Shown: in pieces, positions 1 through 7,023 of the stretch
How positions within the stretch are numbered: position 1 is the first letter of the stretch
How the letters are laid out: every line of letters begins with the position of its first letter
Source of the DNA: Rhodospirillaceae bacterium
Lineage (GTDB): Bacteria > Pseudomonadota > Alphaproteobacteria > CADEGL01
DNA length: 7,023 nt
Assembly: GCA_018699755.1 (NCBI GenBank)
Contig: JABIRQ010000052.1
Span: forward strand, 1-7,023
Direction of reading: 5' to 3'
Made by a program: the position numbers and the translations under genes
Notes under the pieces: generated by a model
What the model was told of the DNA's origin: nothing
The model's database searches: none
What the model saw: only the letters and a program-made list of their open reading frames with translations

Positions 1-409
1 CCAGTTCCCGCGCCGTCGCCAGCAGGTCGCGGAACTTCACGGTCTGATTGCACAGCACGCAAGGGATCGGCGTCTCGCCCCGCACATAGCTGTCGGCGAA
101 GCGGTCGATGACGTCTTCCCGAAAGCGCGATTCGTAGTCCAGCACATAGTGAGGAACGCCGATCCGGTCGGCCACGCGGCGCGCGTCATGGATATCCTGG
201 CCCGCACAACAGGTCTTGGCCCGCGCCACCGCCGCGCCGTGGTCGTAGAGTTGGAGGGTGATGCCCACGACGTCATAGCCCTGCTCGGCCAGCAAGGCGG
301 CCGCGGCCGAACTGTCGACGCCGCCGGACATGGCGACGACGACGCGGGTCTCGCCCGGCGCCTTTCCTGCGACAAGGGGCCCGGCGACAAGAGGCATGGT
401 CTCGTTCAT
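1..409 (-). CDS. mnmA: tRNA-specific 2-thiouridylase MnmA (N-terminal part, cut by window edge)
   Basis: This cytoplasmic enzyme makes 2-thiouridine at wobble position U34 of Lys, Glu and Gln tRNAs. It adenylates the base with ATP and replaces oxygen with a persulfide sulfur. I translated it by hand: about 136 codons are visible and the frame stays open to base 1, so the C-terminal two thirds are missing. The PP-loop SGGVDSS lies at residues 28-34 of an N-type ATP pyrophosphatase fold. It is followed by GITLQLYD (49-56), TCCAGQDIHDARRVAD (66-81) and GETPIPCVLCNQTVKF (111-126). Cys120 in CNQTVKF matches the first catalytic cysteine (Cys102 of E. coli MnmA); the second is outside the window. 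The start is uncertain: ATG at 409 is chosen, but an in-frame ATG at 397 and GTG at 412 are possible, and none has a clear Shine-Dalgarno sequence. It lies 49 bp after tenA, with no terminator between them. Confidence 0.95.
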   Translation of the reverse strand, partial: MNETMPLVAGPLVAGKAPGETRVVVAMSGGVDSSAAAALLAEQGYDVVGITLQLYDHGAAVARAKTCCAGQDIHDARRVADRIGVPHYVLDYESRFREDVIDRFADSYVRGETPIPCVLCNQTVKFRDLLATAREL

Positions 410-458
410 CACGGCGGTGAATATAGGTGGCGCGGACGGTTCCGGAAACCGACGCGGC

Positions 459-1184
459 TCAGGCCGTGTCCAACCCCATCTGCCAGAAGGCCGCTTCCAG
501 GCGGCAGGCCTCGCGAAAGGTTGTCACCAGTGACTCCCAGCGCGCGCCATCGATCTCTTGCGCGGCAAGGCCCGTGCGCCGCAGGAGGATGCGATCGAGC
601 TGTTCCGCCTCGGCGCGCGCGACCTCGGCGTAGTCCTCGCCCGCATACATTTCAATCCAGGCCCGATAGGGATTGTCCCCGAGCGCGCCCGCCTTCTCCC
701 GGGCGATGCGCCGGCCGATCTCGGCATAGCCCAGGATACAGGGCGCCAGCGCCACATGAAGATCCAGAAGATCGCCGGCCAACCCGCGCTCCAGCACATA
801 GCGGGTATAGGCCATGGTTTCCGCCGCCTCGGGCAAAGCTGCCATCTCCGCCTCGTCCATGCCCCAGCCCGCACAGAATTCGATATGCAGGCCGATCTCG
901 ACATCCAGGATGGCCTTCATTCCCTCGGCGGCCTGGCGGATATCTTCCAAGGTCTCGCCCTTGTAGGCGGCCAAGGCGTAGGCGCGAGCGAAATGGATCA
1001 GGAAGAGATAGTCCTGGCCGAGATAGCGGCGAAAGCAGGCCTTGGGCAGATCGCCCGCAGCCAGGCGGGCGACGAACGGGTGCTTGGCATAGGCGACCCA
1101 CTCGTCGGCCGCCGCCGCACGCAGGCGCGAGAACAACCCGTCAGACGGCGCGAGATCGTCTTGTGGCGTCATGGACGGCGTCAT
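459..1184 (-). CDS. tenA: TenA family aminopyrimidine aminohydrolase / thiaminase II, cysteine class
   Basis: TenA hydrolyses the aminomethyl pyrimidine breakdown product of thiamin to HMP for salvage, and can also cleave thiamin itself. It is a cytoplasmic all-helical protein. The 241-residue length is normal for the family. The sequence carries HPFVARLAAGDLP (35-47), QDYLFLIHFARAYALAA (57-73) and APCILGYAEIG (147-157). Aligned from memory to B. subtilis TenA, the active-site set is complete: Asp58 (Asp44), Tyr126 (Tyr112), Cys149 (nucleophile, Cys135), Tyr153 (Tyr139), Tyr180 (Tyr163) and Glu230 (Glu205). The nucleophilic Cys places it in the TenA_C class rather than the Cys-lacking TenA_E class. 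Two in-frame ATGs (1184 and 1172) compete and neither has a good ribosome site; I keep the longer form. It sits 44 bp after the ferredoxin gene, in a sulfur/Fe-S operon rather than beside thi genes, which is an unusual context. Exact substrate preference cannot be read from sequence. Confidence 0.93.
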   Translation of the reverse strand: MTPSMTPQDDLAPSDGLFSRLRAAAADEWVAYAKHPFVARLAAGDLPKACFRRYLGQDYLFLIHFARAYALAAYKGETLEDIRQAAEGMKAILDVEIGLHIEFCAGWGMDEAEMAALPEAAETMAYTRYVLERGLAGDLLDLHVALAPCILGYAEIGRRIAREKAGALGDNPYRAWIEMYAGEDYAEVARAEAEQLDRILLRRTGLAAQEIDGARWESLVTTFREACRLEAAFWQMGLDTA

Positions 1185-1228
1185 GGTTTGGGTATCGAAG
1201 AGCCGGTGGGCTCACTATAAGCCTCGGC

Positions 1229-1561
1229 TCAATCGAACATCATGTTGCGGATTTCACGCGGCAGACGGACGACCAAGCCATCCATCTCCTCCGACACCTC
1301 GATCTGGCAACCGAGGCGCGAAGTGCGGGTCAGGCCCATGGCCAGGTCGAGCATGTCCTGCTCGTCCTCGTCGGCCGGCGGCAGGCGTGCGAACCAGTCG
1401 TCGTCCACGACCAGATGGCAGGTGGAACAGGCCGCGACACCCTCACAGGCGCCTTCGATATCCAGGCCATGCTCGCGCCCGACGGTCATCAGGTTTTCGC
1501 CGATCTTGACTACGACCTCATGGCGCGTTCCCGCCGCATCGACAAATACGATGGTCGGCAT
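1229..1561 (-). CDS. fdx: [2Fe-2S] ferredoxin, adrenodoxin/ISC type
   Basis: This is a small soluble electron carrier of 110 residues. Four cysteines, Cys39, Cys45, Cys48 and Cys85, give the spacing C-X5-C-X2-C-X36-C, which is the adrenodoxin/Isc-Fdx cluster motif (EGACEGVAACSTCHLVV around residues 36-52). It also has the acidic stretch DDDWFARLPPADEDEQDML (53-71), which in this family contacts redox partners, and ends in a short basic then hydrophobic tail. In ISC systems such ferredoxins supply electrons for cluster synthesis and for reducing sulfur. A similar role beside SufBCD is inferred from location; it could instead serve a separate reductase or P450 pathway. A very strong purine-rich ribosome site directly precedes the ATG. 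It lies 45 bp after the A-type carrier gene and 44 bp before tenA. The symbol fdx is by homology. Confidence 0.94.
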   Translation of the reverse strand: MPTIVFVDAAGTRHEVVVKIGENLMTVGREHGLDIEGACEGVAACSTCHLVVDDDWFARLPPADEDEQDMLDLAMGLTRTSRLGCQIEVSEEMDGLVVRLPREIRNMMFD

Positions 1562-1563
1562 AT

Positions 1564-1574
1564 CCTCCCCTTCC
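1564..1574 (-). promoter_or_regulatory. Strong Shine-Dalgarno of the ferredoxin gene
   Basis: Read on the minus strand, GGAAGGGGAGG is followed by AT and then the ATG at 1561. The proximal GGAGG is only 2 nt from the start, but the overlapping distal GGAAGG leaves 7 nt, a normal spacing. It is among the most purine-rich ribosome sites in the window and fixes the ferredoxin start. It suggests the protein is translated independently and well. Confidence 0.7.
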
Positions 1575-1606
1575 GGTCACGAGACCCGCGACCGCTCAAT
1601 TCAAAA

Positions 1607-1951
1607 TCAGATGTGAAAGGACTCGCCGCAGCCGCAACGGCCCTTTTCGAGCGGATTGCTGAAGACGAACCCGGAATGGAAAGTGTCTTCGCGGTAGTCG
1701 ACCTCGGTGCCAAGCACGAACATGATCGCCATCGGATCGACGAAGATACGAACCCCCTCCGTCTCGACCGCCTCATCCCCGGCCGGAGCCTCTTCCGCAT
1801 AGTCGATGCGGTAGGACAGGCCCGAGCAACCGCGCGTGTCCACGCTCAGCCGCAATCCCGCCGGCTGCGGATCGCGCCGGGCCAGCAAGCCCTTGGCATG
1901 AGCGATCGCCGCGTCCGTCAGGGTGATCGGGGCCGGTCTTTGCAAGGCCAT
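1607..1951 (-). CDS. sufA: A-type Fe-S cluster carrier (SufA/HesB/IscA family)
   Basis: A-type carriers bind a [2Fe-2S] or [4Fe-4S] cluster, usually across a dimer, and pass it from the SufBCD scaffold to apoproteins. The 114-residue length is typical. The three cluster ligands are all present: Cys42 in RGCSGLSY and Cys106 plus Cys108 in the C-terminal CGCGESF. The ending NPLEKGRCGCGESFHI (residues 99-114) resembles SufA-type HesB proteins. The IscA or ErpA subfamily cannot be strictly excluded without a tree, so the symbol rests partly on the operon. It starts 53 bp after sufT, the widest gap in the window, and its ATG has only a weak GGAA-type ribosome site on the minus strand (CGGAACCAACAGCTT then ATG). 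Nothing suggests degradation. Confidence 0.93.
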   Translation of the reverse strand: MALQRPAPITLTDAAIAHAKGLLARRDPQPAGLRLSVDTRGCSGLSYRIDYAEEAPAGDEAVETEGVRIFVDPMAIMFVLGTEVDYREDTFHSGFVFSNPLEKGRCGCGESFHI

Positions 1952-2004
1952 AAGCTGTTGGTTCCGTGGTTTTCCGAATTTCGGGCTTCGGGTTCTAGAT
2001 ATTA
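1952..2004 (-). other. Intergenic spacer sufT-sufA with short palindrome
   Basis: This 53-bp gap is the longest in the window. On the minus strand it begins with TAA directly behind the TGA of sufT, giving tandem in-frame stops, and continues with an AT-rich TAATATCTAG. It then has a doubled CCCGAA unit and the 11-nt palindrome CCGAAATTCGG (1974-1984), about 22 nt before the sufA ATG. The stem is five base pairs around a single base, too small for a terminator. I see no good -35/-10 pair. It may be only a spacer; a protein or RNA-processing site is possible but unsupported. Confidence 0.4.
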
Positions 2005-2493
2005 TCAGATCAGGCCCAGTTCAAGCTTGGCCGCCTCGCTGATCCGGTCCGGCGTCCAGGGCGGGTCCCAAACCAGTTCGACATGAACGTCCATGATCCC
2101 CGGGACCATGTGGATCCGGTCCATGACCTCGCCCGGCAGGGTGCCCGCGACCGGACACATGGGCGAAGTCAGGGTCATGTCGACCCAAACGCGCCCATCC
2201 GAATCGACGCCGACATCATAGATGAGGCCCAGATCGTAGACATTGACCGGTATTTCCGGATCATAACAGGTGCGAATGACCTCGACGATGCCGGCGTGCA
2301 ACCCTTCCATGCCCTCGGCCACGCCCTTGCGCGCCTCGGCGAAGGCGTCGAGATCGACTTCCGAATCGGGCTGAAGATCGTTGAGGTTGCCCGATGTCTG
2401 ACCCATCACGCCTGGATCGGACGGCCCCCGGGCCGTACCGGGTTCCGGATCGGCGGACGGCGTGTCGAAATCGAATCGGTCGTTCTCGGCCAT
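2005..2493 (-). CDS. sufT: SUF system Fe-S assembly protein SufT (MIP18/DUF59 family) with N-terminal extension
   Basis: SufT proteins help maturation of Fe-S proteins, probably during cluster transfer; the exact step is not settled for the family. Of 162 residues, about 62-162 form the MIP18/DUF59 domain. It has CYDPEIPVNVYDLGLIYDV (76-94), MTLTSPMCPVAGTLPGEV (106-123) with the conserved Cys113, and WDPPWTPDRISEAAKLELGL (142-161), the typical SUF-associated ending. Residues 1-55 are an acidic, Pro/Gly/Asp-rich, probably disordered segment that makes this protein longer than the roughly 100-130 residues I expect. The first ATG is kept because it lies 15 bp after sufU and has GGAAG and GGAG just upstream. 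Starting at Met30 would leave a gap of about 100 bp, out of keeping with this operon. It ends with tandem stops TGA TAA. Confidence 0.94.
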   Translation of the reverse strand: MAENDRFDFDTPSADPEPGTARGPSDPGVMGQTSGNLNDLQPDSEVDLDAFAEARKGVAEGMEGLHAGIVEVIRTCYDPEIPVNVYDLGLIYDVGVDSDGRVWVDMTLTSPMCPVAGTLPGEVMDRIHMVPGIMDVHVELVWDPPWTPDRISEAAKLELGLI

Positions 2494-2508
2494 AACTCCG
2501 GGTCTTCC

Positions 2509-2961
2509 CTATTCCGTGCTTATCGGGTCGTCGCGGCCTTCCAGGGCCGCATTCATCGTATGCCAACTCAGGGTCGCGCATTTGACCCGCATCGGATAGT
2601 CGCGCACCCCGGCAAAGGCGCCCAGGCGGTCGACTTCCAGAACATCGTCGCTCGGCTCCTCCTCGCCCGTGACCAAGCGGTGAAACTGCTCGAACAGGGC
2701 CTTCACTTCGGCCACCGGCTTGCCCTTGATCGTATCCGTCATGACCGAAGCCGAGGCAGTCGAGATGGCGCAGCCACGGCCCTCGAAACGCGCTTCGCGC
2801 ACCGTGTCGCCTTCCACGATCAGATGCACTTTTATCTGATCGCCGCAAAGAGGGTTGTCGCCCTCGGCATGCCGGTTGGCGCCCTCCAGCGCGCCGAAAT
2901 TCCGCGGGCGCTTGCTGTGGTCGATGATGATCTCCTGATAGAGGTCCTGCAGATCGAACAT
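2509..2961 (-). CDS. sufU: SufU-type (NifU N-terminal-like) sulfur acceptor / scaffold protein
   Basis: In Firmicutes SufU is a zinc protein that accepts persulfide sulfur from SufS and feeds SufBCD; U-type proteins of the ISC system act as scaffolds. The 150-residue protein has NPLCGDQI (36-43), GRGCAISTASAS (61-72) and YPMRVKCATLSWH (122-134). Cys39, Asp41, Cys64 and Cys128 match the three cysteines and the Asp of the SufU zinc/active site. Between Cys64 and Cys128 lies a longer stretch (about residues 90-118, LFEQFHRLVTGEEE and following) corresponding to the insertion that separates SufU from IscU. The HscA-binding LPPVK motif of IscU is absent, which also favours SufU. The start overlaps the sufS stop by one base (TGATG), implying translational coupling and matched amounts of SufS and SufU. 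The nearest ribosome-like site, GGAG at 2973-2976, is 11 nt away. Confidence 0.95.
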   Translation of the reverse strand: MFDLQDLYQEIIIDHSKRPRNFGALEGANRHAEGDNPLCGDQIKVHLIVEGDTVREARFEGRGCAISTASASVMTDTIKGKPVAEVKALFEQFHRLVTGEEEPSDDVLEVDRLGAFAGVRDYPMRVKCATLSWHTMNAALEGRDDPISTE

Positions 2962-4211
2962 CAGGCGAAGATCTCCAAGGTCTTGCGCAGCCCGTCGTAC
3001 AGGGCATCGACATCCTCGCGCGTGTTGTAGATGCCGAAGGAGGCGCGCACGGTCGCCGGCAGATCGAACCGGTCCATGGTCGGCTGCGCGCAGTGGTGAC
3101 CGACCCGCACGGCGATGCCCTCCCGATCGAGAATCGTGCCCACGTCATGCGGGTGGATGTCGCCCAAGGTGAAGGACACGATGGCCGCCTTCTCGCGCGC
3201 CGTGCCGATGACCCGCAAGCTGTTGATCTCCCCTAGGCGCGCCATGGCGTAGTCTAGCAGGTCGTGTTCGTGCGCCAGGATCGCCTCGTGGCCGAGCCCG
3301 GAGATGTAGTCGAGCGCCGCGCCCAGGGCGATCGTGCCCGCGATGTTCGGCGTGCCTGCCTCGAACTTGTGCGGCACCTCGTGGAACCGGCTTTCCTCGA
3401 AACTCACGCGGGTGATCATCTCGCCCCCGCCCTGCCAGGGCGGCATGGCGTCGAGTAGTTCACCCCGGCCGTAGAGCGCGCCGGCACCGGACGGTCCGTA
3501 GGTCTTGTGGCCGGAGAAGACATAGAAATCGCAGCCGATCTCCTGCACGTCGATCCGCAGATGCGGCGCGGCCTGGGCGCCGTCGACCAGCACGACGGCG
3601 CCCTGTTCCTTGGCCAGGCGCGCGATCTCGCGAATCGGCGTGATGGTGCCGATGGAATTCGCGCAATGGGTTATCGCGACCAGCTTGACCCGCTCGTCCA
3701 ACAGATCGCGATAGGCCGCCATGTCGATCTGGCCCTCATCGTCAACCGGCGCAACCCTGATCTCGAAGCCCAGCCGGTCGCGCAGAAGTTGCCAAGGCAC
3801 GATGTTGGAATGGTGTTCGATGGTCGACAGCACGATCGCGTCGCCGACCTTCAAATTGTCCAGCCCCCAACTCTGGGCGACCAGGTTCACCCCTTCCGTC
3901 GCGCCGCGCAGAAAGACGATCTCCCGCGTCTCCCTCGCGTTCAGGAAGGCCCGGGTGGTCTCCCGCGCCGCCTCGAAGGCGTCCGTCGCCCGCTGGCTGA
4001 GGTAATAGACCCCGCGATGGATGTTGGCGTATTCGCGCTCGTAAACCATCCGTTCCGCATCGATCACCTGGCGCGGCTTCTGCGCACTGGCGGCCGAATC
4101 GAGAAAGACCAGCCGCTTGCCGTAGATCTGTTCGCCCAGAATCGGGAAATCGGCGCGGATCCGCTCGACGTCGAGCATGGGCGCGGGCTTGCGTTCGGTC
4201 GCCATGTTCAT
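2961..4211 (-). CDS. sufS: Cysteine desulfurase SufS (group II, PLP-dependent)
   Basis: SufS removes sulfur from L-cysteine, yielding alanine and an enzyme persulfide that is passed to a sulfur acceptor. The protein is 416 residues long (E. coli SufS 406). Active-site residues sit at a constant +10 offset from E. coli numbering as I recall it: His133 (EHHSN), Asp210 (VDGAQ), PLP lysine Lys236 (SGHKTYGP), catalytic Cys374 (RVGHHCAQP) and Arg389 (VRASFGIYN). The RVGHHCAQP loop is the group II form. The frame is open far upstream (to about 4913), but that part runs antisense to nothing recognisable and overlaps sufD. The true start is the ATG at 4211, set by an ideal AGGAGG six bases upstream and by a 4-nt ATGA overlap with the sufD stop. 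Another ATG two codons later (4205) is less well spaced. Confidence 0.97.
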   Translation of the reverse strand: MNMATERKPAPMLDVERIRADFPILGEQIYGKRLVFLDSAASAQKPRQVIDAERMVYEREYANIHRGVYYLSQRATDAFEAARETTRAFLNARETREIVFLRGATEGVNLVAQSWGLDNLKVGDAIVLSTIEHHSNIVPWQLLRDRLGFEIRVAPVDDEGQIDMAAYRDLLDERVKLVAITHCANSIGTITPIREIARLAKEQGAVVLVDGAQAAPHLRIDVQEIGCDFYVFSGHKTYGPSGAGALYGRGELLDAMPPWQGGGEMITRVSFEESRFHEVPHKFEAGTPNIAGTIALGAALDYISGLGHEAILAHEHDLLDYAMARLGEINSLRVIGTAREKAAIVSFTLGDIHPHDVGTILDREGIAVRVGHHCAQPTMDRFDLPATVRASFGIYNTREDVDALYDGLRKTLEIFA

Positions 4212-4223
4212 GCCGAGCCTCCT
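4208..4223 (-). promoter_or_regulatory. sufS ribosome binding site inside sufD and ATGA overlap
   Basis: On the minus strand the perfect AGGAGG (4218-4223) lies inside the last codons of sufD, where it encodes part of the Gly-Gly tail. It is followed by a six-base spacer and ATGA, in which the sufS ATG (4211-4209) overlaps the sufD TGA (4210-4208). This decides the sufS start and predicts coupled translation of the two proteins. Confidence 0.85.
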
Positions 4224-5539
4224 GCCTTGGCGCCGCCGGATTCTCCACCCGACCACGCGGACGCCGCCGCGGCAAAGTCCGCGCGCACCGCGTCCGGGCC
4301 GATCCCCTCGACCATCTGGGTGATGAAGGCTTCGACCAGCATGGCCCGCGCGAGCGCCTCCGGCAGCCCCCGTGAGCGCAGGAAGAACAGCGCGGCGGGA
4401 TCCAAATCGCCGGTCGTCGCGCCGTGGCTGCACTGCACGTCGTCGGCCAGAATTTCCAGCTCGGGCTTGGTATCGACCGCCGCCCGGTCGGACAACAACA
4501 GGGTCTTGCTCAACATATGGGCGTCCGTCTTCTGGGCCTGCTCCTCGACCCGGATCAGCCCCTGGAAGACGCCATGCGCCTTGTCGTCCAACACGCCGCG
4601 ATAGGTCTCGTGGCTCGTGCAATGGGGCACGGCATGATCGACCCGGGTGGTGCAGTCGAGATGCTGCGTCCCCCGGCCAAGATAGATGCCGTCGAGGGTG
4701 CAGGACGCGCCTTCGCCCGCGAAGCGGACGGAAATCTCGTCGCGCCCGAGCGCCCCGCCCATGAACAGGCCGAAGGACTCGTAGGCCGCCCCGGCGTCGA
4801 GTTCGACCCGCACCGCCGTCCGGTGCAACCCAGCCGCACCTTCCTGCTGGCGCCGGAAATGGCGCAGCCGCGCGTCGCGCCCGACGCGCGCAAGGCAGGC
4901 GCCGTTGTTCCAATAGGTCGCGCCGTCCGGCCCGAAGTAGCTCTCCACCACCGTCGCCGCCGCGCCCGGCTCGATCCGGATCAAATGGCGGGTATGGCTG
5001 GCCTCACCCTCGGCCTCGGGCCGCGCGAGATGGACGATATGCAGCGGATCGCCCTCAGCCGTGTCCTTGGCCACGGTCACGACCGCGCCGTCGCGCGCCA
5101 AGGCGACATTGAGCGACCACAGCGCATCCGCATCCCGATCGGCCAGTGCCTCCGCCAGATCGGCAGGGGCAGCGCCCAGGGATTCGACGCGCATGCCGTC
5201 GGGCAGACCATCGAGGCGGCAAAGATCCGCGCGCAACAGGCCATTCACGAAGACCAGGCGCGGCCCCCCGGCCAAGGCCGGCGAGAGGGCGTCGATCGCA
5301 TCATGGCCAATGCCATTCGCGACCGGCGGCGCGGGCTCGAAGGCCGCGTCCAGCAGCGCGCCAAGGCGGGTGTATTTCCAATCTTCCAGCCGCGGGGTCG
5401 GAACTCCGGCCCGGGCGAAGCGCGCCAGGGCGCCTTCGCGCAGGGCGGCGAGCTTCGGATCCGCCGCGCCAGGCAGGGTCGCCCGCAACCGCGCGAACTG
5501 ATCGGCATAGGCTTGGGTTATGTCGGTCGCCTGCGCCAT
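4208..5539 (-). CDS. sufD: Fe-S assembly scaffold subunit SufD
   Basis: SufD pairs with SufB and two SufC ATPases to form the SufBC2D complex on which clusters are built. It is 443 residues long (E. coli SufD is about 423). The N-terminal helical part includes the family motif RLEDWKYTRL (50-59). The middle is the expected repetitive beta-helix region. The C-terminal core runs through DAHMLSKTLLLSDRAAVDTKPELEI (339-363), DDVQCSHGATTGDLD (366-380) and LFFLRSRGLPEALARAML (385-401). His372 in CSHGATTG matches E. coli SufD His360, which together with SufB Cys405 lies at the proposed cluster assembly site. The last residues (about 426-443) are a Gly/Ser/Ala-rich tail whose DNA also carries the sufS ribosome site. 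The ATG is 2 bp after the sufC stop (TGACCATG), consistent with reinitiation or coupling. Confidence 0.97.
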   Translation of the reverse strand: MAQATDITQAYADQFARLRATLPGAADPKLAALREGALARFARAGVPTPRLEDWKYTRLGALLDAAFEPAPPVANGIGHDAIDALSPALAGGPRLVFVNGLLRADLCRLDGLPDGMRVESLGAAPADLAEALADRDADALWSLNVALARDGAVVTVAKDTAEGDPLHIVHLARPEAEGEASHTRHLIRIEPGAAATVVESYFGPDGATYWNNGACLARVGRDARLRHFRRQQEGAAGLHRTAVRVELDAGAAYESFGLFMGGALGRDEISVRFAGEGASCTLDGIYLGRGTQHLDCTTRVDHAVPHCTSHETYRGVLDDKAHGVFQGLIRVEEQAQKTDAHMLSKTLLLSDRAAVDTKPELEILADDVQCSHGATTGDLDPAALFFLRSRGLPEALARAMLVEAFITQMVEGIGPDAVRADFAAAASAWSGGESGGAKAGGSA

Positions 5540-5541
5540 GG

Positions 5542-6297
<756 letters not shown>

Positions 6298-6332
6298 GCC
6301 GTTCGTTCCGTTCCGTTGTTCTTGCGGCCGGC

Positions 6333-7023
<691 letters not shown>

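Noticed and set aside
437..451. Hairpin CGGTT-CCGGA-AACCG between tenA and mnmA as a terminator
   Set aside because: It has a 5-bp stem, no following T-run and lies within a short intergenic gap; it is probably chance.
1200..1213. Hairpin GAGCC-GGTG-GGCTC between fdx and tenA as a terminator
   Set aside because: The stem is only 5 bp and no T-run follows on the minus strand, so termination is unlikely.
1185..1228. TATAGT in the fdx-tenA gap as a -10 box for a tenA promoter
   Set aside because: No reasonable -35 hexamer lies 16-18 bp upstream, and the gap size is similar to others in the operon.
149..2086. 645-codon open frame on the plus strand, antisense to sufT, sufA, fdx, tenA and mnmA
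   Set aside because: It crosses five well-supported minus-strand genes, has the Arg/Pro/Gly-rich composition of a shadow frame in GC-rich DNA, and shows no recognisable domain.
4212..4913. In-frame upstream extension of sufS that would give a 650-residue protein
   Set aside because: The added segment is Arg/Gly/Ala-rich shadow sequence of sufD in another frame. The ATG at 4211 has a perfect ribosome site and a family-typical length, so no fusion is real.
6298..6332. Repeated GGAAC units in the sufB-sufC spacer as a regulatory repeat
   Set aside because: There are only two full copies and a partial one, very short, better explained as a loose purine-rich ribosome site.

Overview
The window is a compact, GC-rich (roughly 63-66 % by eye) block in which every supported gene lies on the minus strand. 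Transcription therefore runs from high to low coordinates. Codon use, family variants (for example the CCAGQDIHDARRVA and PIPCVLCNQ segments of MnmA) and gene order all suggest an alphaproteobacterium, probably of Rhodospirillales type. That assignment is an inference from protein flavour; there is no rRNA or other marker here.

Layout in transcription order: sufB (C-terminal half, its 5' part lies beyond base 7023), sufC, sufD, sufS, sufU, sufT, a sufA/HesB-type carrier, an adrenodoxin-like [2Fe-2S] ferredoxin, tenA, and mnmA (N-terminal third, its 3' part lies beyond base 1). Spacing is tight throughout. sufD follows sufC by 2 bp, sufD and sufS overlap by 4 nt (ATGA), sufS and sufU overlap by 1 nt (TGATG), and no gap exceeds 53 bp. 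No convincing terminator or internal promoter is visible, so the region reads as one long transcription unit. The real promoter and any IscR/Rrf2 regulator would lie to the right of the window.

How the genes work together: SufS takes sulfur from cysteine as a persulfide and SufU is the likely sulfur acceptor. The SufBCD ATPase scaffold builds the Fe-S cluster, SufA carries clusters to targets, SufT helps maturation, and the ferredoxin is a plausible electron source. MnmA, which makes 2-thiouridine in the tRNA wobble position, also consumes desulfurase-derived sulfur. TenA salvages the pyrimidine half of thiamin, another sulfur-containing cofactor. The theme is sulfur mobilisation and its consumers.

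All active-site residues I could check are present, and no gene appears frameshifted or decayed. I see no mobile element, CRISPR array, tRNA/rRNA gene or phage signal. No stretch longer than 300 bases lacks a gene. I found no clearly new system. The points worth a second look are the hybrid make-up of the operon (SUF scaffold, U-type protein, ISC-style ferredoxin), the tenA-mnmA tail, and the N-terminal extension of SufT.
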